From Opeltia flavorubescens (lineage: Eukaryota; Ascomycota; Lecanoromycetes; Teloschistales; Teloschistaceae), in assembly GCA_000442125.1 (NCBI GenBank), contig KE546972.1, forward strand, positions 580,022 through 644,021: 64,000 nucleotides of DNA, written 5' to 3'. The notes below the pieces were generated by a model. The model saw only the letters and a list, made by a program, of their open reading frames with translations, made no database searches and was not told where the DNA came from. Made by a program: the position numbers and the translations under genes. Below are positions 35,434 through 46,684 of the stretch, in pieces. How positions within the stretch are numbered: the first letter of the stretch is position 1; every line of letters begins with the position of its first letter.

Positions 35434-35904
35434 AGACCGAAAATAGAATGAAAGACAGCGAGGGTCGAAGACATGAAGGAGCTAAAGCACCAAAAACTAA
35501 TGATACCCCCAAAATAAAATAGTCTTTGTTGCATTCTGCCTATTCTTACCCTTCACTAGACGTTCTCTTTCATGGCATCTCCAGTAGTCACCTCCTTGTT
35601 TTCTGCAATGCTATGCCTCGGGGTGTGCAACTGCTTCGGCTTTGCACACACCTCCACTACTCCATCCTAGTGCTCGACCATTGCTCTCCACTCCATCCAT
35701 CCGTTGCACTTTGTTATAAAGTTCAATTCCACTGCTATTTTCAACCATTTTGCTTGACAGCATTTGTATGATAGATCTCCCTGAAGATCGAGATTTGGGC
35801 ATGACGGGCCATATCTTCAGATAGTTGTTAACATTGTTGAAACAATCACCTCAGTGGCTGAAGTAGATTTCGTTGCGCGTCCGTGGATTAATTTTGTAAT
35901 GATG
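35434..35904. other. Intergenic, convergent 3' ends of nip7 and ini1
   Basis: No convincing gene or structured element is seen in this stretch. Confidence 0.6.
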
Positions 35905-36331
35905 TCAATGATTTCTAAAGTTTTTCTTCTGGTAGAAGAGATCGGTTCTGGACGATCCTAAGTTGATGATCTTAGGGCAGCCATCACGATCTTTTTCCAA
36001 GCGGGTACATTCAAAACAGTAGAAGGCATCAGATATACCCTGGTAGAATTGTCAGCGCCTTGATGTCGAGTGTGAATGATGTCGAACATACCTCCCCACC
36101 GCAAACAACGCATTTGTTCTGATAGTTGCCGAAAGAACATTCGTCGCAGATCCTGACAAGAGTAGTTGGCCTGACGTAGCTATCGCAGACTGGGCATTTG
36201 CCGTCACATTTGTCACATAGTCTCCCTATTGCTATGCCTGGCTGTTTGCGACACATTACTAAATCCCTGTGATCGTCAACTCTATCATATGGAAAGATGC
36301 ATGATCGGACTTACGGATGATGACGAGACAT
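35905..36331 (-). CDS. ini1: SF3b subunit Ini1/Rds3 (PHF5A)
   Basis: This is a small zinc-knuckle protein of the U2 snRNP SF3b complex that helps hold the branch-point adenosine. Exons 36331-36315, 36266-36092 and 36039-35905 give 108 residues, the family's normal length. It is nearly invariant: [58 protein letters not shown] and [19 protein letters not shown]. All CXXC pairs that bind zinc are intact. The 17-base first exon ends inside the sixth codon. It is divergent from the pinin-like gene over about 290 bases. Confidence 0.97.
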
Positions 36332-36621
36332 TGTGGAATAGGTGAGTTGCCGGGATAATCACAGCTGGATATGCGGTAAGGACTAAAGAGTGAGTAGAGA
36401 TGAGTGAATTTAAAATGTTCCGTACTGCTAGAACGATCATTTATCAGCATGGATTGGTAGAATTTAAGCCGAAGATATCCCGCTACGCTAATTTAATCCC
36501 AAGCATTTCTTTGGAGCCCAGTCTGAGCTCAGTTCTATCTGTGAATCTTTTGCAATCTATCTTCCGTTAATGATGTATTTGCATTGCAAGTCCCTCTACC
36601 CAACCTGAGGGTATATTGCAT

Positions 36622-37684
36622 ATGACGGAAACAAGGATGTTTGTATCCTAATGTCCATATTGCTGGTATTCGCTCACAGCGCAGCAGGGCAGTCGCTTCA
36701 GCCGTAATATTACCGGAGGTCGATGAACAATCAATACCAGATTCTGGGAAGCGAAAGGCATCCTCCTTTTCTGAAGAGGGATCAAAGAGACCCAAGTTGG
36801 ACACGGAATCAAGCACCAACCGAACGGAGACGTCTCAGCCAAATGTAGCCTCGGAACGACTCGCGAACCGAAGAAAGAGCGGTCAATTGGAGGAACGCAA
36901 ACGTGGGCAAAGATTGTTCGGCGCACTGCTCGGCACTTTATCCCAGAGCTCATCGTCGACAGCACAGAAGCGCCGAACAGATATCGAAAGAAAGCAGCAG
37001 GCTAAACTCAGAGTGCAAGCTGAAGAATATGATGAGCAGAAGAAACAGCGTTTGGAATCACTTATGGCAGTGCGCCGAAAAGAGCAGAAGAAATATGACA
37101 AGCAATCGGTCAGTGATTAGCACCTTTTTCGAGTATGCGAAGTACCTCCAGCTAAAATGTCACTCTAGATGCATATACGACACTCCAACATGCTAGCCCA
37201 AGCACATTTTCTTCAAACAAAGACGGAACCAAGACTAGTAAGTTGTTGAAGGTGATTCTCGTTATGGAGCACGCTAAGTCTTTGGTAGGACTACATGCCA
37301 TGGGAACTCTTACCCAGCGAGGATGCCAAGATCAAATCACAGATTGAGGTAGCCGAGGCTTCCATCAAGCAGGAGACTGAGCAGTTGGAATCGGAGAGTA
37401 CCGAAGAAACGGCTGAACCTCAGCCTGAGCAGAAGGAGCCAACTCCAGAGCCGAAAGTGGATCACGTGCAGCAATCTGGAGACCCAAAGGAGACGGTGGG
37501 TTCTAAAGCTAACATTCTGCAAAAGACCCACAGTGTTCCAATAGATACGCCTACTGACAAGAAGCCTGAACCCTCCGATCCGGAAGCTGAACCAGCGCAC
37601 ACAAGTCATCAAGATAATGTGAAAGATCAAGATGATGATGGGGACGAGATGGTGGAAGCTGATGAAGACATGGTCATTTACTAA
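36622..37684 (+). CDS. Pinin/SDK/MemA-domain protein
   Basis: This is the fungal relative of pinin, a protein of the exon-junction/splicing periphery. The preferred model has exons 36622-36638, 36688-37108, 37169-37237 and 37289-37684, about 300 residues. The pinin/SDK/MemA core spans exons 2-4: RLFGALLGTLSQSSSSTAQK, YDEQKKQRLESLMAVRRKE, MHIRHSNMLAQAHFLQTKTE and MPWELLPSEDAKIKSQIE. The C-terminal third is acidic and disordered. The first exon (17 bases) is the least certain: the ORF has no ATG of its own, and I infer the ATG at 36622 plus a 46-49-base intron. The remainder is firm. Confidence 0.85.
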
Positions 37685-38154
37685 AACGCTGCTGTATATG
37701 GTTTACTCCTTTCGCTACTGATTAACTAATTGGACTTCTGGCAAATTGAAAATGATAGGAAGGATTTATGGCTTTGGTCTAGATTGACGATAAAGCAGAC
37801 TCCAGAGGCGAGACGGTTTTTCTTGATCCCCGTTCTACAATTAGTTGAGTGGATCTCAGGACACAGAAAAGGTTACCGTTCAAATCAATTTCTATTTTCC
37901 AGTAGTTTAAATTTGCGTCTTGTAAGATGTTCATCTATTTATTCTCTTCTTAATTTGGCTTTTCGCTTTCTCATCTCATGCTTCAGCAAATATCAAGCTT
38001 CACCTATCCTGAACCTCGGTCTAGACAAAAAGCGGGGCAATGCGCTGCTTGACCATCGCATTGTCTTCTAGCACTGGTAAGAAACGTCATCGCACAACTA
38101 CAATGCTGTAATACAATCTTGGTGCTTCACTTTGTTTTCAGTTTGATTGTAAAG
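37685..38154. other. Intergenic
   Basis: This lies downstream of the pinin-like gene and upstream of the hydrolase gene. A T-rich stretch precedes 38155. There is no supported gene. Confidence 0.6.
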
Positions 38155-39483
38155 ATGGATGCAGATCCTATAAGTGGGTTTTCAGACTCCAGAATCAAGA
38201 GCTGCAGCGCCACGCTCAATGGCATCCGTTATCGTACGGCAACATCCTGAAGAGGCATGATTGCTTGTCTACAGCTCATGTGTTTCTAGACTACCTCCTC
38301 GGCGAGCCGGAGACGAAAATTCAAGCGACAATCTTTTTGGTAGCATGGCGAAGCTCAATTACTGAACATACGACTGATTTTGAGTCGAAAGTTTCATGGT
38401 TGGCCTGATCTTTCACTGGGATGGAGATACCAAATACCGATGCTACTGCATATGGGATTTCGTGTGGTGGCTCCTGACATGATAGGGTATGGACAATCGG
38501 TAGGTTGAGTCATTTCCTACTAAGAACGCATTTTGTGCCGACCAATGCCAGGAGGCACCTCGTGTCCCGCCGGAGTCTATTGCATTTTACAGCTTTAAAA
38601 GAGTCGCAGATGACATGAAGGAGCTCGCGCGGCAGCTTGGACTTTCGCGTATTATTCTTGGGGGCCACGATTGGTGAGCAATGCTATGTTCTTCGCTTTT
38701 GGAAGCAGACTGAATGTCCCAGGGGCGGCTCAATCGTGTATCGGATCGCGTTATGGTATCCGCAATTGGTGTCCCATATATTTAGTATTTGCACGCCATA
38801 TACAGCTCCCTCCAAAAGATTTGCGTCTTTGGATGATATTGTAAAAAGCGGCAGACTACCAAACTTTGGCTACCAGCTCCAGCTGTCAAGCGGCCAGCTA
38901 GAACATGTCATCCAGTCGAGGGCGCAGATCAAGCAACTCCTGAATGGCCTGTATGGAGGACGGACGCCAGATGGAGAACAAGGCTTCGACGTAGAACATG
39001 GAGTCCATCTCGATAGATTATCTCACCTAAGCCGTACACCACTGCTCAGCGAGAAGATGCTCGACCTTTACGCTGACCAATACGCAAAGAATGGGATTCA
39101 CGGAGCCTGTAAGTAAGATAAGTCAATTTCGTATAGATCAACAGGCTAATATGAATAGTGAATTGGTACAAGAGTCGAAAACAGAACTTCGAAGACGAGC
39201 TTGTGTGAGACAACCGTTTTCTGTGTCCTGGCGAGTATTGACATAGAGATTATCCAGGCTTGAAAGTCCCACCATTGATGTCCCTGTTCTATTTATCGCA
39301 GCTACCAAAGACGATGCCTTGCCACCGTCTATGTCGAAATCTATGGATCGACATATTCCGAGACTGACCAGGAAATCCGTAGATACACATCACTGGGCAT
39401 TATGGGAAAAGCCTGAGGAGGTGAATCAATTGATCCGAGACTGGCTAAATACCGTCACTTTAGGTCGTCAAAGTCACCTCTAG
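38155..39483 (+). CDS. Epoxide-hydrolase-like alpha/beta hydrolase
   Basis: Seven exons, 38155-38233, 38290-38339, 38392-38499, 38552-38673, 38723-39108, 39159-39204 and 39258-39483, give 338 residues, the normal size of soluble epoxide hydrolases. The oxyanion motif HGWPD is at about residues 45-49 (HGFPD-type). The nucleophile elbow GGHDWGG places Asp at residue 119, which in this family attacks the epoxide. The acid is probably the Asp in AATKDDALPP, and the His is in THHWALWEKPEEV. The cap domain between them includes LNWYKSR. Asp rather than Ser at the elbow makes an epoxide hydrolase (or haloalkane dehalogenase relative) more likely than an esterase. The substrate is unknown, and neighbours give no pathway clue. 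Confidence 0.88.
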
Positions 39484-40128
39484 CTGTGTGTGACTAAATC
39501 TCGCGGGCCATACAGACAGGAGAATTCTACGAACTTAGAGCGTATGCGCCAAAACATTTACATCCATCGATCTAAATAGATATCATCATTTGTCGACAAA
39601 TGGATCCAATCGGCATCATTGAATTCGCAGCATGCGTACTTAAGTTTTGGACGCTTGGGTTGCGCCAAGCCCGGCCAGGCAATGCGCAATCCCCTCTTCG
39701 TTAACTTCCTGATTATTTCGGACAAGCTTGGGCGCACTCTTCTTCGCAATAACCAAGAAAGGTGGAGAATCCTTGACTCATGGAGAAAGACTCCGGTGGT
39801 GGTTGAAATCGCTCTTTGTTAACGTGGTTGCCCTGCATCGGCTACCGAGACCCGCATAAGGTACCGTTCCTTACATAGACACCAAGAAAACCAACTTGTC
39901 GAAGAATAGACACATTGGACTTTGGCTATTAGCAATAATGGATTACATTGCCTTGAAGACCGCTCGCTACTTCCATGCCCTTCTCGGCTCTCGAACCTCA
40001 GGTAAACTATCTGAAGGAGCCCGAGTCCAAGCCATAAGTATATCGGAGCCTTCCCTTCCCTTTCTCTGAACTGGAACATCTGCCTGGTTCGAGTACTGTT
40101 TGTATTTTTGGTACTCTTTGTTCTGAAG
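39484..40128. other. Intergenic
   Basis: This spacer lies between the hydrolase and the PEBP-like gene. Short frames on both strands have no recognisable content. Confidence 0.6.
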
Positions 40129-40975
40129 ATGCTCTCTTCACTTCTCAGCGTTGCCGCATGCTTCGTAACCATCGCCTCCGCAATCGGGACACCTCCCGGA
40201 TACCTCCCTAGCACAAATGAGACACTCGGCCTCAAATTCGGAAACACCACTGTAAAACCTGCTTCCATCCTTCCCCCCAAAGGTAATCTCCTACAAAATA
40301 TTGCCTGCACACGTCCATGACCGTCTGACCGTCCACCTCAAGCTGTCAAACCCCTTCCTACAATCACCCTCCCAACCGCAAACTCCACCGACAAATACCT
40401 TGCCATCCTGATCGACTCAGCCGGCAACCTTACCCTCCCAAACCCAGCCTCCTTGCTTTGGTTCCAATCCAATCTGACGTTCACCCCATCCTTGTCACCC
40501 GCCAGCTCCAACACCAATGCCACAGTCCCCTATCTCGCACCTTCAACCCCAGGCCACGTATATATCGCACTCCTTTACAAACAACCACCGGGTTTCATCC
40601 TACCACCAGATTTCCCCTACAACAACACCTTCAGGAAGAACTTCAACGTTACCCGTCTGGCAGTAGATTTCAAGACCGGAGGGCCAGTGGCTGCAAATTT
40701 CTTCGAGTTGGCTTCATACGGTATGTGTTTCCTTTTGCTGTGGGTTGTAGCGAGGAAGGCGGTCTGATATACTGACAGGGGTTCAGAATGCAAGCATCAC
40801 CACGGCTGAGACGGCGACTGTGACTGGGTATGTGAATGTCACTTCTACGGTATCGTTGTTCCAATTTGCGACGGCGGCGCCGCGGCCTTTCGTTGGGGAT
40901 GCGTCGCATGTGACAGGGAGCAAAAGTTTCTCGAGGGTGTCGCTGGTCGTGTTGTTGGTGTATATGGTAGCATGA
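40129..40975 (+). CDS. Secreted PEBP-like protein, possibly GPI-anchored
   Basis: Exons 40129-40282, 40343-40720 and 40779-40975 give 242 residues. The start ATG opens a signal peptide (MLSSLLSVAACFVTIASAIG). The mature part has many N-glycosylation sites. The segment HVYIALLYKQPPGFILPPDF, followed by RLAVDFKTGGPVAANFFEL, matches the phosphatidylethanolamine-binding-protein-like family of secreted fungal proteins. After a Thr/Ala-rich stretch, the C-terminus is a short hydrophobic run, VSLVVLLVYMVA, preceded by Ser/Gly, which fits a GPI-attachment signal. The second intron must use the first of two close AGs to keep the frame (ASYGVQNASITTAE). The ligand and role are unknown. Confidence 0.78.
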
Positions 40976-42436
40976 CAAGGGGGGTATAATGTTGTTTCCA
41001 CAGACATATGTCCTAGAACAAATATTCTAATACGAAATCCCTGACTATCCTGTATGGTCAAGAAGCTCCAAATCTGATATGGGTCGTACAGCGCAATAAC
41101 AATTCAGTAGCATGCCCTTAAACATGAGACGAGACATCACAGATAGATCGCCGGCTCACGGCTAATTGCTCCTCTAATGCTATACCCAACGCGGGTGTTT
41201 TTATTGTACTTTCATCGAGCATTTGGGAGCTTCTTGAAGTCGCAGGTTTTCTGAAATATTTCGCTATGCTGCTTTTGGATTGAGTTGATGTTGAGATATG
41301 ATATGTACCCCTCTATCGGAAGTGTTGATTGTTATGAAATGATGATGTTGAAGTGGGATGTAAAATGAATAAGGAGATTGGGCCCAACCTTTGCGTGATA
41401 GGTATAGGGAGAGCGTCAGGAAGTAAAAGGCTATGAAACGTCGTCTCTGTTGACGAGAAATATCGAAAGATGAACGAGAAATGTCGTCATCGAAATCCAG
41501 AGGTTGGATACTCAAGCTTATCTCTTACAGCGTGCTGGAAGTTGCTTGATATCATATTTGATGGCGATATGTCGTGCCATCGATAAGGATGGAAGGGAAA
41601 TCTCTTCTCTCCCTGAGATTTCTACACGGGCGCCAAGTCCCGTATGGAGCTTACAACGAAGGAGGTAACCATGATTCCGGTCTGACCTTCTTGAGCACCC
41701 GTCCCAAGTGGTAGTGTGGCAGCCAGGCAAGAATTCTTGGTCACGAATCTCTCCGTTGTACCGAGACCATGGGTCTGGGAGGTCCAGAGGAGAGGCCTTG
41801 CTGCTACCCAGCACGTGGGAGCTGGTCACACTCACTGTAGGCTCGAGAAACTTTAGCGAGACAGCTGGAGCGTGGGCCACATGCAGAGAATAAAAATAAG
41901 AATAGCCTTGTCGTGAATTCAGTTTATTGATCGAGCATCCACACCTCCATGTTGTTGGTGACATAGAATAATTCCAGGCTGAATTCAAGGGCTAAGGTGC
42001 AATGATGATGGCTTGCATCTCTATTCGAGATGGTGACCCGAGTAATAAGTTGTTTCGTGTCGACGAGGTTTTAGCGTCGATGCACGTCATCGCTAGCGTC
42101 AGTGTTGCTGCTATTATTAGGTCTACCTTGAATTAACAACTTCTTCGACTCCAAGACTAGGTTGCTACACTGCTTACATCCTTCTAATTCGATCCATGTG
42201 AGAGTTTCTTTTAACGAAATAGTGTTGTATTTGTGATTATAGTGGAAGATATATGGCTTCTCGAAAGCCCTGTAAATTCACAATAATAGCCTCCACATTT
42301 TGCTTTCCCTACTGCCTTGACCCAGTTTGCTTGCTACATAAACCCTTGATACCACGAATCCTTAGATTCCCGGCTGACTTGACTTGAGATTTGAGTAAGT
42401 CTGAGCCAGTCTGAACCCAATATTCAATTTTCTTCT
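40976..42436. other. Intergenic, 1.46 kb
   Basis: This is the longest gap without an assigned gene. Open frames such as 41264-41515 and 41518-41988 (minus) are short, overlap no splice-consistent partners and show no domain, so I leave them uncalled. Confidence 0.5.
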
Positions 42437-43483
42437 ATGGATCCACATATATCTAGTCATTCTTCCCCCTACTCCTGGGACATGCAGCTCTGGAGCATGC
42501 CTTTCTTCCCTCTATTCCAATTCGTTTCCGACAGACTTGCTCAAAGCAAGCTTTACGTCATTTTCATTATATCTGGCGATAGACCTTTCTGTATTCCAGC
42601 TTGGCCAATTTCCAGGACTGCTCGCTCCAAGGTTATAAGAATCATCCGAGAGTCCTGCCACAAATTTTCAAATATCCCTTCGTGGCTGGCGCAGCTTGCT
42701 TACCGGTCAACGGATATTGATGCCACAGCTCTGCTGAAAACGCAACCCTCACATGCTTATCTGACCAGACGATCTATCATCCAGCATGAAACCATCTTCA
42801 GTGGTGAAGGACTGACCTTACTCACCGTCGATCATATTTACACCTTCAAGAGATGTCTGCTTAGCTTATCCGATACTGCCGAAAACGCTCCGGACGCAAA
42901 GGTCATGACGGCGTCCTGCGTACGACTCCTCCGCCGTATCAACGCTACCTACACTGGTGTCAAGCTGTCCAAATCCTATCTGGATAGGGCCTATGGTATT
43001 GAACTCAGGCATTTCATATTCAAAAGAATCCACAAAGCGTACATTGACAGCTTCGGTGAACCCGGTATCCAAGATTTAGCTTCGACGGTGGAGGATGAGA
43101 CTCCCTGCCTCCCAGAGCTTGAGAGCCCCATGAATCCAGCGCGGATGGACTTCAGCCACATAACGACCAAGGTCGTCCCTTGTCCGGAAGCAACGAACGT
43201 GGAACCAAGCGAAGCGTGGGACTACGATATATGGCCACTAGCCGGTGAATCTCTTGTCGACCACGTCACATATCCTAAAGTGCCTATCCTCACCAAGCCC
43301 CCTGTCTTCCATTCGTCCATGCCGAGTCCTTCGGTATCAAGCGAAATTACTACGACCATCTGCTCAAGGTGTCTAAGAACCCTCGAGACACCACCTGTGG
43401 CTCAGAAGTCAGAGATGACGGAGTTCCTAAGTCCTGAATGGGAGAGTTTCCGACGAATTGGTCTTGGGATTCTGACTTCCTAG
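42437..43483 (+). CDS. Unassigned fungal protein, 348 residues
   Basis: This is a single open frame from an ATG after a T-rich leader. I do not recognise a named domain. The middle is helical and well-formed (LTLLTVDHIYTFKRCLL, then SCVRLLRRINATYTGVKLSK and SYLDRAYGIELRHF). The C-terminal third is polar and Pro/Ser-rich, with a CXXC pair in TICSRCLRTLE. There is no signal peptide, and the N-terminal hydrophobic patches are too short to call a membrane helix. Good length and protein-like composition support a real gene of the lineage-restricted kind; the function is unknown. Confidence 0.65.
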   Translation: MDPHISSHSSPYSWDMQLWSMPFFPLFQFVSDRLAQSKLYVIFIISGDRPFCIPAWPISRTARSKVIRIIRESCHKFSNIPSWLAQLAYRSTDIDATALLKTQPSHAYLTRRSIIQHETIFSGEGLTLLTVDHIYTFKRCLLSLSDTAENAPDAKVMTASCVRLLRRINATYTGVKLSKSYLDRAYGIELRHFIFKRIHKAYIDSFGEPGIQDLASTVEDETPCLPELESPMNPARMDFSHITTKVVPCPEATNVEPSEAWDYDIWPLAGESLVDHVTYPKVPILTKPPVFHSSMPSPSVSSEITTTICSRCLRTLETPPVAQKSEMTEFLSPEWESFRRIGLGILTS

Positions 43484-43846
43484 TATGAGATCATCAGACT
43501 GTCTTACTATTGTATTTGTGACGATGAAATGATTGAACGATTGAATGATCCTTGACGTTGGTCAAAATGATTGGCCGCAGGAAGTGCTTGTGTGCATGAA
43601 AGAAGAGTGCGAGGTATGATGGGAAGGATTATGATAATGCCATGTCGTCTTTTGTCTTATTATACAGATTTCGAGGTACCGGATTACTGGACTTTGTTAA
43701 ATATGTGATTCAGCGCCGGCGTTTGGGGCGTCTTTTTGTTCACCTTCAAGCGGCAATTTGGTTAATGCCAGCCACGGTATAGCAAGTACCAGCTACTCTT
43801 GCCTCTATCATCGCTAATTCGATCTTACTCCGGCATACTAGTCATC
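43484..43846. other. Intergenic, convergent 3' ends
   Basis: No supported feature is seen between the orphan gene and the ankyrin gene. Confidence 0.6.
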
Positions 43847-45748
43847 TTATGCCGATACAATGAGCCCGAGCTCTTGCAGAATCTTAAGTGCTTCACCGCG
43901 TGCTTGTTGCTGGGCAGCTACAAGCAGTGATACTTTTCCCACCTCGACATTTGCCCCATGCTTTACAAGTACCTGGGCACTGTCTCCATGACGCAGCCAG
44001 ATCGCATCCAGGAGAAGAGCGTCCAGATCCTCGCCATCGTGCATCTTTTCCGCCAAAAGCCACTCCAGAATGTCAGAACTCCGGTTCATGACCGTCACAG
44101 CCTGGATCAGCTTTATTGGTCTCGCAGGACTCAAGCGTGGACCGTCTCGCCATTTCAGATTGTGATCGAACTTCGACGCTTCTACCAGCCAATGAACGAG
44201 ACCACCGCGTGGTGCGTTCTCGAAGTCCCATTCTCTGCTCGCACTTCGACCAATAAGGGCCTGGACGGCAGGTAGAAAGCCCGCGCCGGTGGCAATTGCA
44301 GCGGCAAACAATGGTGGTCCCCAAATATTTCCTCCGCCGCCATCGACATTAACCCATCCTTTGGCTGTCAGGAGAGTTTGAATGCCACCGAAGTGGGCAT
44401 ATGTGGCTGCGATGTCAAGAGGAGTCTGACGAGACGAATTCAGAGCGTTCACGTTGCTACCCGCTTCGAGGAGAAGTGCAATAGTCTCTTGACTGCCTCG
44501 ACAAGCGGCATCGTGGAGTGCTGTACCCAAGATGGAACTTGTATAGTCAACATCTGCTCCGTTGTGTAGTAGCTGCTTGACCACTGCAACGTCTCCGTTG
44601 CGTGCTGCATCTATTAATCTCGCGCTCCGCATTATCTGTTATGAGTGAAGACGAAATCCTGTTCTACTCCGCCCTTTCGCCAGCTCCTCTCTTGCTAGCT
44701 ATTCCGCAGCATCCCTTTGATGCGGCCAAATTACCCTTGACGCCTCGTCTTTCGCAAATACTTGACGGTCTAGCTCTCTCGCGACCAGCTTCTTTATTGC
44801 CCACTCGTCTGTTTGCAAGTTTTTGGTCGCCAGTTCATCTGCGGAAATTATACTCGCTTGAGCTTTGTTGGAGGCTTTTTGCTGTTGTAGGTGTTGTTCT
44901 ATTTTCTGCTTCATCTCTTCGAATTTTTCAAAAAATAGGTGGCCATCTTCGAGTGCTAGCTCTCCCTGACTGTCACTTGTGCGAAAGACATAGGATAGTT
45001 CCTGCTCAGTTGAAAATGACTGGCTGTCATCATACAGAGTCATGTTTCCGTCACCCTCAGAAGGTGTCATTCGAGTTTCTGGATCAGGATCTGCAGACAT
45101 TTGGATGACTCGGAGGTCTTGGTTGCCAATACTTTGGTACTCCCTATCGACGAATGTAGGAGAATCCTCTCCACTTCTCTCGAGAGCATCGAGGGCGTTC
45201 TTTCGAATCGACATCAAGAGGTGCTCCCTTCTTGTATACCTCTTCTCTGTACGAGTATCTTTGTCTGCTTCTTCCGCGTTCCAACTCTCCAGTACCTGTC
45301 TTTAACTCGTTTATCAGATACTCAAAAAGCTCGTATCTCTCTGTTTGTACACTTACCCATCCTCAGTTATCCTTCTTTCTAGCTTACTAATATATCGCTC
45401 TCGCAAATTCACTTGCTCCCATACCCCGAAGTGCTTGTTATTGCAGTATTTCTTGACCCACGCTTTGCGCAGAGTGATTTCTCTGTTTTGGTGAGGTGTG
45501 TCAGCCAATCAGAAGAAGCTGTATGGCACTTTTTGAGTCACTTGCAACTCAGCTAGGTTACGCGCCATTTTTGCATGAGTAATGTGTTCCACGAGACATT
45601 TATACAACTCATCATTGCTTTTATTGCCGTCCCCGTCGATATTGGCGCTCTGCTCCCAACGGTCCGAGGCTTCGTGGAAAAGCTTTTCGACCCTCTTGTA
45701 TATCTCGTGGTTCGAGTCACGATCTAGATCGAACAACATGACTGACAT
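43847..45748 (-). CDS. Ankyrin-repeat protein with charged helical N-terminal half
   Basis: The preferred model has exons 45748-45562, 45480-45357, 45284-44735 and 44635-43847, 549 residues. The last intron (44636-44734, donor AGG|GTAATTT) is clear and joins a charged, coiled-coil-like region to the ankyrin domain. Repeats include LIDAARNGDVAVVKQLLHNG, GTALHDAACRGSQETIALLL and RQTPLDIAATYAHFGGIQTL. The N-terminal part contains WVKKYCNNKHFGVWEQVNL and RERYISKLERRI, which look conserved, but I cannot name the domain. Splicing of the two upstream introns is ambiguous: omitting the second exon and using the donor after 45530 and the acceptor before 45295 also keeps the frame. A role as an interaction scaffold is only an inference from ankyrin repeats. 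Confidence 0.7.
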
Positions 45749-46684
45749 CCTACGCTTTTATTTTTGGTAATTAGAGTATTTCGGCCGAATATGGAAAATG
45801 CGCATTTGACATGGGATGGAGTCAAAGGAAAAATTGATAGGAGATTGAGTAGTAAGAGGTTGAAAAAAGTAGTACGGCTGAATCAAAACGAGGAGCAGCT
45901 AAAGCTGAGTGGTGTGTGGCCAAATCGAGCAATTCGAGAAGCGAGAGCGCCCCCATGTGCTTCTCAGATGCAGCCTCGCCAAGGCACGTTGCCTGCTGAC
46001 CTTTTCTCTTTTTCTTAAAATGGTAATGGCAAGTTCTCAATCCGGCAAACTGGAAACACATGTGCATTTCAACAATGGCTTCTTCAAATTTTTGCCAACC
46101 GTCTGTGACTCGAGACGATGCATATCTATTCATCCAATTTTTGTACTATCCACCTCATCGTGCAAATCTAATCGGCTGACGGGCATTTAAACACAAATCG
46201 CCGCTGGCAATCATCAAATCGCTGCTTGAAGGTGAACAGAAAGACGGTCAAAGTGCGACGAAGGAGCTGGTGCAATCTAAAGGATTGAAATAGCACTTGG
46301 ATAAGATGTAAGGAAATAGTACGGAAAATGGTAGTTCTCTAATAGGCATTGGGAATGTTCAATCCAGAGTACTTGATCATCGCGTACTCATCATTCAGTA
46401 ACACAGACCCATTGGTCTGTTAAGACTGACCTTCCTTGTCCGTAATGAACCCTTCAAGATGATGTACCAAGATCTATTTTAGCTCCAGTCATCTTGAAGT
46501 AGAATAGAAGTATATGCAATGGTTATGAAACAACTACAGACTGAATTGTAGTCTTTCGCGCTAAAGCACATCGACGATTCCTCATAACCTCGACCGCACC
46601 ACCTGTATCATTAAACTTCCTAGCATCACTACTCCACCTCTCGCCAAACCTCCATCAGCAACCAAAAGCACAACTAAACCAAAG
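45749..46684. other. Intergenic upstream of twinfilin
   Basis: This is a divergent spacer of about 0.94 kb with two hairpin-capable repeats. One is ACAGACC/GGTCTGT around 46402-46419; the other is a longer one at 46452-46499. No gene is seen. Confidence 0.55.
46452..46499. repeat. Perfect 11-base inverted repeat with 26-base loop
   Basis: CTTCAAGATGA at 46452-46462 is matched exactly by TCATCTTGAAG at 46489-46499, about 190 bases before the twinfilin start codon. It could be a protein-binding dyad or an RNA hairpin in a 5' leader; chance cannot be excluded. Confidence 0.5.

Noticed and set aside
38155-40975. Secondary-metabolite cluster around the hydrolase
   Set aside because: No synthase, oxidase set or cluster regulator is nearby; the neighbours are housekeeping or surface proteins.
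45285-45561. Frameshift or pseudogene in the ankyrin gene
   Set aside because: Alternative donor and acceptor sites give an uninterrupted 549-residue model, so no lesion is needed.
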